Source of the DNA: Luteococcus peritonei
GTDB taxonomy: Bacteria; Actinomycetota; Actinomycetes; Propionibacteriales; Propionibacteriaceae
Assembly: GCF_039526385.1 (NCBI RefSeq)
Contig: NZ_BAAAIX010000007.1
Location: 62,001-126,000, forward strand
Direction of reading: 5' to 3'
DNA length: 64,000 nt
Shown here one piece after another: positions 25,098 to 33,118 of this stretch (positions are counted from its first letter, which is position 1; the number at the start of each line of letters is the position of its first letter). Both the position numbers and the translations under genes were made by a program. Below the pieces are notes generated by a model. It made no database searches, was not told the DNA's origin, and saw only the letters and a list, made by a program, of their open reading frames with translations.

Positions 25098-26447
25098 GTG
25101 TCCAGCAAGGGGAATCAGCGTGCCATGACGGGCTCGCCCAGGTTCTGGGCACCTCTGGTGGGCGTCGTGGTCTGGCTCGCCCTGTCCGTGCTGGCCTGGC
25201 GCAATGTCGTGCTACCTGATGAACCGCTGGCCTTCGGCCCCTTCACCATGGTCGACTTCCGCGACTCGGTCTGGATCCCGCTGGACGACTTCGTGCACGG
25301 CGGCATCCCGTGGGACCGGCCCGGCTTCACCGCCCGGCACCGCGGGGTGCAGTTCTTCCCGCTCTACGTACCCACCTACTGGTATGCCACCGTCTGGCTC
25401 CTGCTGCTGCCCTACCGCGTGGCCGCCGTGCTGTGGACCGGGATCCTGGTGGCCTCGCTGGTCTGGCTCTGGCACACCAGCCTCTCCCTCTTCCTGGGCC
25501 GGGCCTACCGCCGGCGCCCCTGGCTCGTCGCGGCCCTCACCCTCGCCAGCCTGGCCCTGCGCCCGGTGCAGACCGCCCTGTCGCAGGGGAACTGGGCCCT
25601 GCTGTGCGGGGCCGGGGCCGTCGCCGCGCTGCTGCCCGCCCTGCGTCGTGAGCCGGAGGGCCGCACCCGATGGAGCGCCGTCCTCGGCCTGCTGCTGGCC
25701 CTGGTCAAGCCCCCGGTCGGCCTGCCGCTGCTGGTGGCCCTGGTGCTGCTGCGACGCCGCCGCGAGGCCGCCTGGGGACTGGGCCTGTCCGTCCTGCTCT
25801 CGGTCCCGGTCTGCCTGGTGGTCTGGCATCGCGCCGGCAGCTTCGGCTCCGCCTGGCGCATGCTGGTGCGCACCGTCTCCGACGGTGACGGCGCCACCGC
25901 CGGCGACCCGCACTTCACCCGGATGGACGTGCTGGCCACCCTGGCCCGCGTCCCGGCCCTGGACCAGGCGCTGCCGCTGGCGCTGGGTGCCCTCACCGTC
26001 GTGCTGCTCACCCTGGGCGTCGCCGCCCTGCTGTGGCGGCGCCACGGCAGCACCGCCCTGGTGCTCTCCGGCCTGGCGCTGGGCATCGTGCTGCCCACCC
26101 CCAACCTGCACTACGCCCTGGTGGTGGTGCTGCCGCTGCTGGTGGCGCTGCCGTCGCTGTCCGTCACCCGCTGGAGCATCGACCGGACGGCGGCACTGGC
26201 CTGCCTGGCCGCCTGGCTGCTGGTGGGCCTGGCCTGCCTCAGCCCGGTGCGCGGCGGCCTGCGCATCGGCATCAGCCCGCAGCAGGCCAACCTGGCCTAT
26301 GCCGTCTCCCTGCTGCTGGCCGCCGGCCTGGTGGCCCTCGTCGCGCTGTGGGACCTCCAGCGAGCCGGCCTGACGGTGGCCGTCCCGCCGGCCCTCGAAA
26401 CCGGCCCGAGGACAGCCCGGGAGCCCACCCCGGCGCACGCCGGTTGA
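25098..26447 (+). CDS. GT87/DUF2029-like polytopic membrane glycosyltransferase
   Basis: The 449-residue protein has about ten hydrophobic helices and a short charged tail. The first external loop carries DFRDSVWIPLDDFVHGGIPWD, nearly the same as in the paralogue at 7839, and both have LPYR and a conserved KP in a cytoplasmic loop (LALVKPPVGLPLL). GTG 25098 has AAGGGGG upstream; TAGAAT at 25040-25045 may be its -10 box. Because its tail is complete, it shows what the tail of the 7839 gene may have looked like before the adjacent insertion. It probably uses a polyprenyl-phosphate sugar. Confidence 0.77.
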   Translation: MSSKGNQRAMTGSPRFWAPLVGVVVWLALSVLAWRNVVLPDEPLAFGPFTMVDFRDSVWIPLDDFVHGGIPWDRPGFTARHRGVQFFPLYVPTYWYATVWLLLLPYRVAAVLWTGILVASLVWLWHTSLSLFLGRAYRRRPWLVAALTLASLALRPVQTALSQGNWALLCGAGAVAALLPALRREPEGRTRWSAVLGLLLALVKPPVGLPLLVALVLLRRRREAAWGLGLSVLLSVPVCLVVWHRAGSFGSAWRMLVRTVSDGDGATAGDPHFTRMDVLATLARVPALDQALPLALGALTVVLLTLGVAALLWRRHGSTALVLSGLALGIVLPTPNLHYALVVVLPLLVALPSLSVTRWSIDRTAALACLAAWLLVGLACLSPVRGGLRIGISPQQANLAYAVSLLLAAGLVALVALWDLQRAGLTVAVPPALETGPRTAREPTPAHAG

Positions 26448-26461
26448 GCCCACCACGACGA

Positions 26462-26494
26462 ACGGGCCCGCAGAGCAGTGCTCTGCGGGCCCGT
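26462..26494. terminator. Bidirectional hairpin terminator
   Basis: A 15-bp stem (26462-26476 with 26480-26494) with a 3-base loop lies between the convergent GT87-like gene (stop 26447) and the amino acid:carrier protein ligase gene (stop 26508). It probably serves both. Confidence 0.72.
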
Positions 26495-26507
26495 CAGGCG
26501 TCGGGGG

Positions 26508-27425
26508 TCACAGCCCCAGGCGGTCCTTCACGTCGGCCGGCCACTTCGCCACCTCCATGCCATGACGCACCAGCAGCGCGATGGTGGCGCGCTCCATGCC
26601 CATCCCCGCGCACGAGGAGTGCGCCAGCGAGCCGTCGGGCAGCGTGATCCCGAAGTTCTCGCCGAAGTGGGTGCGGTGGGCATTGCCGGAGGCGATGGCG
26701 GTCTGCTTGTCGTCGTAGATGTTGGTGAGCACCTCGAACTTGAGCGCCTCGCTCTTCTGGCCCACGGCCAGGATCCGGCCCGCGCGGCCGAAGAAGGGGT
26801 CGTTGGCCACGTCGGTGTCCACCTCGAGGCCCAGGTCACCGAACAGGCTGACGTAGTTGGCCATCCAGGTGTCGCGGTGGGCCTGCGCGCCCTCGGCGTC
26901 GCCGATGAAGACCTGCTCGTAGATCCGGAAGCAGACCATCCGCATCGGGTCCACCTCGGGCTCGTGACGGAAGCACCAGGAACGGGCCTCGACGCGCTTG
27001 TTGCCCTCGATCTGGCCGCTGTAGCGGGGGTAGACGTTGTGGCAGGTGGCCGGCACCATCATCAGCCCCGACGGCACCAGGCTGTCCGCCCAGTCGCCGC
27101 CCTCCTCGTAGACCTTGAGCAGGGCCTTGTGGTCCTTGTCGTTGCCGGTGAAGGTGTCCACCGCACCGGTGAGCTGTGGGAAGCTCGCCAGGTAGTCGGT
27201 CTTCAGGTAGGCGGCCCGCGGCTCGAGCGGCGGGAAGAACATCCGGTCCACCGTCTCGTCGGGCTTCTCCATGGCCACCAGCGCCTTGCCCAGGCCGTCG
27301 ACGACGGCCTCGAAGTCCGCACTGCGGCCGTAGATGCCCAGGCTTCCGCTGGGGCTCTGGTGGCCGGCGGCCTCCAGCTGCTGGGCCAGCGCGACGCGGG
27401 CCTGTTCTCCTGAACCGACGCTCAT
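26508..27425 (-). CDS. Amino acid:[carrier protein] ligase (class II aaRS-like)
   Basis: It is predicted to activate a small amino acid with ATP and transfer it to the phosphopantetheine arm of a carrier protein rather than to tRNA. The 305-residue protein is a truncated seryl-tRNA-synthetase-like catalytic core without a tRNA-binding arm. The zinc ligands expected from Bradyrhizobium BjaL1 (Cys, Glu, Cys) match C128 (PATCHN), E170 (RIYEQ) and C272 (SSCAGMGMER). Motif 2 is SWCFRHEPEVDPMRMVCFR and motif 3 is GMGMERATIALL. ATG 27425 has AAGGA upstream. The carrier protein and a phosphopantetheinyl transferase precede it in the same operon, which strongly supports the call. Glycine or alanine is the usual substrate in the family. 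Confidence 0.88.
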   Translation of the reverse strand: MSVGSGEQARVALAQQLEAAGHQSPSGSLGIYGRSADFEAVVDGLGKALVAMEKPDETVDRMFFPPLEPRAAYLKTDYLASFPQLTGAVDTFTGNDKDHKALLKVYEEGGDWADSLVPSGLMMVPATCHNVYPRYSGQIEGNKRVEARSWCFRHEPEVDPMRMVCFRIYEQVFIGDAEGAQAHRDTWMANYVSLFGDLGLEVDTDVANDPFFGRAGRILAVGQKSEALKFEVLTNIYDDKQTAIASGNAHRTHFGENFGITLPDGSLAHSSCAGMGMERATIALLVRHGMEVAKWPADVKDRLGL

Positions 27426-27488
27426 GGTGTGTCCTTGCTCCCCTTGGTGGGCTTGTCTGGTGGAAGGGCTGGTGGATGGGGACTGTCG

Positions 27489-27731
27489 TCAGCGCAGGCT
27501 GTCGACGGCCCGGGTGATCGAGTTGATGGTGGCGAAGGTCTCGCGGTTCAGCATCTCGTCGGGGAACTCGACGTCGAGCTCGTCCTCGCAGGCCATCATC
27601 ACGTTGACCGAGGCGTGCGAGGTCATGCCGGCGGCGTACAGGTCCGCGTCGGCGTCCAGGCCGGCGGCATCGGTGCCGAGCCGGCCGTGGGCCGCGAGGA
27701 CCTCGCGGACGGTGCTCTGGGTGTCGGACAT
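27489..27731 (-). CDS. Small acyl/aminoacyl carrier protein
   Basis: The 80-residue acidic four-helix carrier has GMTSHASVNVMM at 35-46, with Ser38 as the expected 4'-phosphopantetheine site. TSH replaces the DSL common in fatty-acid ACPs, as in carrier proteins that partner aa:CP ligases. The ATG at 27731 is preceded by GGAGAAG. The gene lies 62 bases after the AcpS-like gene and 63 bases before the ligase. It should be modified by the former and aminoacylated by the latter. A fatty-acid role is unlikely, with no fab genes nearby. Confidence 0.87.
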   Translation of the reverse strand: MSDTQSTVREVLAAHGRLGTDAAGLDADADLYAAGMTSHASVNVMMACEDELDVEFPDEMLNRETFATINSITRAVDSLR

Positions 27732-27793
27732 GGGCTTCTCCTTCAGGTCTTCGGGATCAGGTCCTCGAGGTGTGGGTTTGCGGGATGCCGGGA

Positions 27794-28156
27794 TCACCCG
27801 GCGAGGGCGACCGCCATCGCGTGGCCGTCGGAACGGGTGGTGCTCACCTGCAGGGTGGTCACCTGGTGCTGCTCGGCCCAGTCGCGGGCCGGGCCGTGCA
27901 GGGTGACGCCGAGCCTGTCGTCGAGCTCGATGCAGCGCCAGCCCACGGTGGTGGAGGAAGGGATCTGCAAGGCCTTGAAGACGGCCTCCTTGGCCGCGAA
28001 GCGCTCCGCTGCCCGCCAGGCCAGCTGCGAGGCGTCCCCGTCGCGCAGCAGGCCGAGCTCGGCCTCGGTGTGCAGCCCGCGCAGGTATCGGTCCCCGAGG
28101 TGCGCGAGCGAATCGCGCACCTGGGCCACCTCCACCAGGTCGATGCCGGCGTGCAT
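27794..28156 (-). CDS. AcpS-type holo-carrier-protein synthase (4'-phosphopantetheinyl transferase)
   Basis: It moves phosphopantetheine from CoA to the serine of a carrier protein. The 120-residue length is that of AcpS. The metal-binding residues are visible as Asp6 in GIDLVEV and Glu57 in ERFAAKEAVFKAL. ATG 28156 has AAGGAGG just upstream. Its place between the tandem hydrolase and the carrier protein suggests it is dedicated to that carrier, although it might be the cell's only AcpS. The window cannot tell. Confidence 0.9.
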   Translation of the reverse strand: MHAGIDLVEVAQVRDSLAHLGDRYLRGLHTEAELGLLRDGDASQLAWRAAERFAAKEAVFKALQIPSSTTVGWRCIELDDRLGVTLHGPARDWAEQHQVTTLQVSTTRSDGHAMAVALAG

Positions 28157-28179
28157 GCTCCTCCTTCGTCCGTGACAGC

Positions 28180-29904
28180 CTAGGCAGTCACGGCCTCGGC
28201 CGCGCGGGCTGATCGCGATCGGCGAACCCGCGCCACCTCCTCGCGCACCAGCTGCAGGGCCCGACGACGCCCCACCGCGCCGAACAGGCCGTGGTCGAGC
28301 AAGGGGTCGACGCTCATCCGGATCGGGCCACCGTGGCGCCGGGCCCAGTCCAGGGCCGCCTCACCGCGCTGGCCCCGGAAGGCCTCGAAGTCGTCGGGGC
28401 TGAAGGCCAGCACCAGGTCGGTGGCTGCGGCCGCATCGCGCAGGAAGTCGTCGGGCGCGTGGGCCAGGCCCACCCGTCCCAGCCAGCGCCAGGCGGTCTG
28501 CGGCATCCTGGCCTTCACCTCGCGACGTGCCCGCTGCCGCAGCGGCAGCGGCAGCTGCACCGGGGCGTCCTCGTCGCCGGCCTTGACCATGACATGGCTC
28601 GGGTCGGTGGCCATGGCCACCTCGTCGGGGATGTCGGCCGGGTCACGGTCGAAGCCCAGCAGGTTGATCGCCACGACCGACTCGAAGCGGGCGGCGTTCT
28701 GGCCCACCATCTCGAAGTAGGCGCCGGAGCACAGACCCACGCCCACCGGCCTGCGGCCGGTCAGCTCGGTCAGGAAGTCGGCGCCGGCGGCCACGTCGGC
28801 CACGAAGCCGGGCATGTAGGGCATCGGGTCGGTGGGCAGCGGACCGCCCAGCTCGCCGGTGCCGAACTTGTCCATCCGCAGGGCCACGGCGCCCTCGGCG
28901 GCCACCTCGCGGGCGCTCAGCGCCCACAGGCCGCTGGGGCCGTCCATCGGTTCGCTGGAGGCGGCGACGTAGAGCACGCCCACCTCCCCGGCCTGGTCCT
29001 GGTCCGCGCGGCGGGTCAGGATGCCGGGCAGGCCGCCGTCCAGGCTGACGACCTGCTCGCGCAGCGCCACCCCGTCACGCACCATGCGCGCCTCCAGGGT
29101 CGGCTCCAGACGGACCCAGGAGCGGTGCTCTCCGCTGCGCGCCAGGCACCAGGTGACGATGCTGCTGATGGCATGGTTGGCCACCCGGGCGGTCATCGAG
29201 GAGGTCTCCAGCAGCTCGGGCATCTCGCTCGTGGTCCAGCGGTCATCGGGCCCGGGCTGCGTGTTGGCCTCGCCGCGCTCCAGTCGGCCCACCACCACGT
29301 CGTGGCCCTCCAGCTCGCCCAGCAGGGTCGTGAGCTTGAGCGAGCGCACCTGGTCGGCGTCGGCGGGACGCAGGCTGTAGCCCAGCGCGGTGAAGCCGTC
29401 CTGCTCCTCGTGCGCCAGGCCCTCCGCGGCGTACATGATCTGCTCGTGGCGCAGGAAGTTGCGGCCGGTGGCCACCGGATCCCACAGCAGCAGGGAGTCG
29501 GCCCCGACGGCGGCAGCCTGGCCGGCAGCCACCAGGGCCCCCAAGCGCAGCCCCACCAGGTGCACCTGCTGCACGCCCGCGGCGCGCAGCTGGGTCACGA
29601 CGGCGGCCAGGTCCGCGGCCCAGTTCTCCAGCAGGCCCAGGCCTTCGTCGATCGGTGCCGAGTCCGCCTGGCCGCTCCAGTTCAGCCGCACCGCCAGCAG
29701 CCCCTTGCCGGCCAACGCGTCGCCGAGCTGGCGCAGGGTGCGGTACGAGGCCACCTGCTCACGGCCCAGCGGCGGGCAGAGCACGACGGCTCCGCCGATC
29801 TCCACACCGGCCTCGCCCGTGCGGGCGTGCGGCGGCAGGTGCAGATGGGTCAGAAGGGGCGCCTCCTGGCGCCCCATCCAACTGGTGATGTTCCCCCGAA
29901 TCAT
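28180..29904 (-). CDS. Tandem alpha/beta-hydrolase, exosortase-A-hydrolase-like halves
   Basis: The 574-residue cytoplasmic protein contains two alpha/beta-hydrolase folds. The first (about 35-260) begins VVLCPPLGREQ and its nucleophile elbow reads GLRLGA, with Arg120 where Ser should be. The second (about 295-545) has GLCSGAY, with Cys392 at the nucleophile position, and a late His in LLDHGLFG. As I recall, these two elbows match hydrolases 2 and 1 of exosortase-A-associated polysaccharide loci, here fused. No exosortase is in the window. ATG 29904 is chosen over TTG 29910 because GAGGAG then has normal spacing. It sits between a Wzy-like gene and the carrier-protein genes; acyl or aminoacyl transfer is possible but unproven. 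Confidence 0.72.
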   Translation of the reverse strand: MIRGNITSWMGRQEAPLLTHLHLPPHARTGEAGVEIGGAVVLCPPLGREQVASYRTLRQLGDALAGKGLLAVRLNWSGQADSAPIDEGLGLLENWAADLAAVVTQLRAAGVQQVHLVGLRLGALVAAGQAAAVGADSLLLWDPVATGRNFLRHEQIMYAAEGLAHEEQDGFTALGYSLRPADADQVRSLKLTTLLGELEGHDVVVGRLERGEANTQPGPDDRWTTSEMPELLETSSMTARVANHAISSIVTWCLARSGEHRSWVRLEPTLEARMVRDGVALREQVVSLDGGLPGILTRRADQDQAGEVGVLYVAASSEPMDGPSGLWALSAREVAAEGAVALRMDKFGTGELGGPLPTDPMPYMPGFVADVAAGADFLTELTGRRPVGVGLCSGAYFEMVGQNAARFESVVAINLLGFDRDPADIPDEVAMATDPSHVMVKAGDEDAPVQLPLPLRQRARREVKARMPQTAWRWLGRVGLAHAPDDFLRDAAAATDLVLAFSPDDFEAFRGQRGEAALDWARRHGGPIRMSVDPLLDHGLFGAVGRRRALQLVREEVARVRRSRSARAAEAVTA

Positions 29905-29919
29905 CGCCAACTCCTCAGT

Positions 29920-31242
29920 TCAGCGGCGCGAGCCCCCCGGCTCGCGCGAAGTTCGTGCCAGGCGCAGGGCAGCGCTGGCCAGTCCCAGGACCAGCATCAG
30001 GATGCCTGCCGACTGGGGAAAGACGAAGCCGTCGAAGAAGAACAGCGAGACCGAGCCGGCGGCCGTGGCGGCCAGCAGCGAGCGGGCCATCAGGGCGTCG
30101 TCGCGGTCGACGAACAGCCGCTGGGCCTGCCGGGCGCTGTACATGGCGGCGAAGAGCAGCACGAAGAGCGCCAGGATGCCGATGATGCCGGTGCCGATCA
30201 GGTTCTGCAGGTAGGCATTGTCCAGGATCCAGTACTGCGGCAGGAAGGTGTTGTAGCCACGGCCCAGCCAGGGCTGGCGCTCGATGTAGCTCCACGCCAC
30301 CGCATAGGCGCTGGTGCGCGAGGAGACCGAGGAGTCGGTGCCGACACCCAGGAACATGCCGCGCAGGGTGCCCAGCAGACCGGGGATCGCCACGCCCGCC
30401 AGCGCGATGCCGAAGGGCGCGGCCACCAGCAGCTGCAGGCGGGCGCGACGGCTCCAGGCAGGCACCAGGATGGCCATGCCCAGCACCACGCAGATGATCG
30501 CGGTGCGGCTCAGCGAGAGCAGGGCGGCCAGGGCGATCATGACCACCGGCAGCCAGTTCCAGAACCTGTGGCGCACCGCGGTCTGGGCATTGGTGAAGGC
30601 GATCGGCAGCAGCATGGCGATCACGGCACCGAACTCGATGGCATTGGTGGCCGTGGCGCTGGGACGGGTGAACTCGCCGCGCGAGCCGATCTCGGCCGCG
30701 GTGGGCGGGGTCAGGCCGGGGATGGAGATCATGTCCACCCACAGCTGGCCGGTGGCGAACTGCAGGATGGCCAGCAGCGCGATGGCGGCTCCCGCGAAGG
30801 CCATCCGCTGCATCAGGGTGCGCCAGCGGCGGGTGGAGTTGATGCCGTCGGAGCAGACCAGCATCAGCCCGATCAGGCCGATGATGCGCAGCAGCGAGGA
30901 GTCCGCATTGGTGACCTCGGCGCCCGGGACGAAGGTGGTCATGGCGTGGCCGTAGACCAGCAGCATCACCAGGATGAAGCCGATCCCTGCCCGGCGCACC
31001 GGGGAGGAACCACCCTGCACGCCCGTGGAGCGGTGCAGGTGGTGCCACAGGTACCAGACCAGGGCCAGCAGCGACAGGATCGTGGCCGGCGCTCCCAGGG
31101 TGCCCAGGGGCGCCACGATCATGGTCGCCGGGATGGCGAACAGCAGGACGACGTAGCCGGTGAAGACGGCCGTGACGTCGAGGCCTGCCCGCTCGCCCCA
31201 GCCGGAGGCCGCGGCGCGTCGGGAGCTGACCTGGCTGCTCAC
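29920..31242 (-). CDS. O-antigen polymerase/ligase-like membrane protein (Wzy/WaaL)
   Basis: The 440-residue protein has about eleven to twelve helices and the Wzy_C-type pattern SRTAIICVV in a helix, then the external loop SSRTSAYAVAWSYIERQPWL followed by GRGYNTF. The invariant loop His of WaaL is not evident; Tyr and Gln residues occupy that area. It starts at GTG 31242 in a GTGA overlap with the Wzz-like gene upstream. It is co-transcribed with the carrier-protein module, which ties that module to glycan polymerisation or attachment. Confidence 0.8.
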   Translation of the reverse strand: MSSQVSSRRAAASGWGERAGLDVTAVFTGYVVLLFAIPATMIVAPLGTLGAPATILSLLALVWYLWHHLHRSTGVQGGSSPVRRAGIGFILVMLLVYGHAMTTFVPGAEVTNADSSLLRIIGLIGLMLVCSDGINSTRRWRTLMQRMAFAGAAIALLAILQFATGQLWVDMISIPGLTPPTAAEIGSRGEFTRPSATATNAIEFGAVIAMLLPIAFTNAQTAVRHRFWNWLPVVMIALAALLSLSRTAIICVVLGMAILVPAWSRRARLQLLVAAPFGIALAGVAIPGLLGTLRGMFLGVGTDSSVSSRTSAYAVAWSYIERQPWLGRGYNTFLPQYWILDNAYLQNLIGTGIIGILALFVLLFAAMYSARQAQRLFVDRDDALMARSLLAATAAGSVSLFFFDGFVFPQSAGILMLVLGLASAALRLARTSREPGGSRR

Positions 31243-32291
31243 GCCCGCGGGTCCTCCGCCGTGCGCACGTCCAGGTTCTCGTCGACGTCACCGGGGCGCA
31301 CCGGCTCGTCGTCCTCGAGCCAGCTGGCGCGACGCGCACCGCTGCCCTCGGAGGAGCTCTGCGCGGTGCCGGCCTGCTCGACGGGCGCGTCCTGGCGCTC
31401 CTGCTGCGGGCGGCCACCGCGGTTCTTCTTGCGGGAGGTGGCGCGGCTGCCGGTGGCGGCAGCCGCGGTGGTGCTGCCGGTGGCCTGCGCCGAGGTGGTG
31501 GTCTCGTTCGTGCTGGCCGGGGCCGGGGTGGTCTCGGTGGCCACCGGGGTGGTCAGGGGACGGGGCTGCTCGCGCAGCTCCAGCTCGCGGCGGCGCTCCA
31601 GCTCCTCGCGCTCCTCACGGCGACGCTGGCGGGCCAGGTCACGCTCGTCGACGATGCCCTCACGGCGGTTGCGACGGGTGCGCAGCTGGTCCAGCAGGGC
31701 GATCAGGCCGAGGCCCAGCACGGAGGCGCCCAGGAAGCCGGCGGCGGCCATCACGATCTGGTTCTTGTTGCTGGGGGTGCCCTTGCTGTCGGCGGTGACC
31801 TTGATGGAGTCGATGCGCTGCAGGGCGGCGATGTCCATCTGGTCCTGGATGGTCTTCAGGCTGCTGGGGACCAGGTCGTTGACGGCCTTCATGCCGGCCA
31901 GGGCGTCCGCCTCGGTGGAACCGGCGGACTTCACCAGGATCAGCGGGGAGCCGGAGGTGGTGTCACCGGAGACGGTGATGGTGGCGCCCGGCGCCTTCTT
32001 CTTCAGCGACTCGCTGACGTCGGTGCTGCTCAGCTGGCGCACCAGGACGTCGCGGGCGTCGGTCAGGGAGGACAGGTAGAGCAGGGGGTTGTTGGGCGCG
32101 TAGTTGCGCTGGTCCTCGCGGGCAGCGATCAGGACCGCGTCCGGCGGCAGGAGCAGCACGGTGCTCTCGGCCTCGTAGGTGGGTCCGGTGCTCTTGTAGA
32201 GGCCGACGGCCGCCAGTGTCGCGACCAGCAGGGTCGCGAGGGTGAGGTACCACCAGCGAGCCAGTGTCGATCCGAAGTCACGCAGGTCCAC
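31239..32291 (-). CDS. Wzz-like protein with long charged cytoplasmic tail
   Basis: The 350-residue protein has a first membrane helix at about 12-32 (YLTLATLLVATLAAVGLY), an external domain to about 180, then a second helix near 180-200 (IVMAAAGFLGASVLGLGLIALL). The remaining 150 residues are an Arg/Glu-rich probable coiled coil followed by a Thr/Ala/Ser-rich acidic tail. This tail is unusual for Wzz proteins and could recruit a partner. GTG 32291 has AAAGGGG about nine bases upstream, favouring it over the longer frame. It is the first gene of the operon with the carrier-protein module. Confidence 0.77.
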   Translation of the reverse strand: MDLRDFGSTLARWWYLTLATLLVATLAAVGLYKSTGPTYEAESTVLLLPPDAVLIAAREDQRNYAPNNPLLYLSSLTDARDVLVRQLSSTDVSESLKKKAPGATITVSGDTTSGSPLILVKSAGSTEADALAGMKAVNDLVPSSLKTIQDQMDIAALQRIDSIKVTADSKGTPSNKNQIVMAAAGFLGASVLGLGLIALLDQLRTRRNRREGIVDERDLARQRRREEREELERRRELELREQPRPLTTPVATETTPAPASTNETTTSAQATGSTTAAAATGSRATSRKKNRGGRPQQERQDAPVEQAGTAQSSSEGSGARRASWLEDDEPVRPGDVDENLDVRTAEDPRA

Positions 32292-32353
32292 GAGGCTGCC
32301 CCTTTCAGTTGTTCTTCCCCGAGCTCCAATGATCGCAGGCCGCGGGGCCATGC

Positions 32354-32359
32354 CATAAT
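32354..32359 (+). promoter_or_regulatory. Possible -10 box in the divergent Wzz/Wzz region
   Basis: CATAAT lies in the 152-base gap between two divergent Wzz-like genes and about 85 bases before the rightward start. No convincing -35 box is visible 16-18 bases upstream, so this is a weak proposal. Confidence 0.25.
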
Positions 32360-32443
32360 CGAATCACGCCCTGCCGCGATGGCCTGCATTCACCGCGACC
32401 AGTCATTCAGACTGCTCCCGGGCGTAATTACTTGGGGAAATCG

Positions 32444-33118
32444 ATGACTTCTGTGGAATTTCTGAAGCTCTTGGTGCGGCGGTGGTACGTCGTGCTGGCG
32501 GGCTTGGCGCTGACCGCCGCCGTGACCCTCGCCGTGGCCGGACCCAGCGTCGTCTACTTCAGCCGGACTACGGTGAACATCCTCGAACCCGACGGCGGCA
32601 AGGTGCGCATCCTGGGCTATCACAGCCCTGATTCAATTGCCGTGGCAAATATCCTCGCCGCCCGGGTGAATGAAGGGGTCCACACCCCGCTGGCATCCAA
32701 TCCCGATGTCACCCTTTATGCCATTGGAATTCACCAGGGAACCCATGCCCAGGTGCGCAATGTGGGTGGGCAATGGCTCAGCTCAGTCACAGAACCGGTC
32801 GTCGACGTGCAGGTCGTGGACCCGTCGCGCGAGGCCGTGGCCGCCAACATGCGCCGCGAGGTGGCCCGTGTGGGCGCCGAGCTGACCGAGCTTGAGAACC
32901 AGCTGAAGGTGCCCAAGGCCGAGCGCATCGAGCTGGAGCTCAATCCCAAGGACCCCGTGATCGAGCAGGTCGTCACCCCGCACGCGCGCGCCATGGCCGG
33001 CTACGGCCTGTTCGGGCTGGGGCTGACCCTGGTGGCCACCTACTGGTTCGACCGCTACATGAACGGCCGCGCGGCTCGTCGCGCCAGCCACCCCCACTCG
33101 GAGGAGATCACCGCATGA
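32444..33118 (+). CDS. Wzz-like short chain-length protein
   Basis: The 224-residue protein has a helix at about 15-40 (WYVVLAGLALTAAVTLAVAG), an external domain with a heptad-like Glu/Leu segment around residues 130-165 and a second helix at about 185-205. ATG 32444 follows GGGGAA by six bases, which favours it over TTG 32432. The first third of the gene has an A/T-richer codon mix than its neighbours. It overlaps the following glycosyltransferase by ATGA. It is the fourth Wzz-like protein in the locus. Confidence 0.7.
   Translation: MTSVEFLKLLVRRWYVVLAGLALTAAVTLAVAGPSVVYFSRTTVNILEPDGGKVRILGYHSPDSIAVANILAARVNEGVHTPLASNPDVTLYAIGIHQGTHAQVRNVGGQWLSSVTEPVVDVQVVDPSREAVAANMRREVARVGAELTELENQLKVPKAERIELELNPKDPVIEQVVTPHARAMAGYGLFGLGLTLVATYWFDRYMNGRAARRASHPHSEEITA

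Noticed and set aside
28291..32079. Very long rightward open frame of 1262 codons
   Set aside because: It is antisense to the tandem hydrolase, the Wzy-like gene and part of the Wzz-like gene. Its translation is His/Gln/Gly/Arg-rich text without domains, the usual shadow in high-GC DNA.
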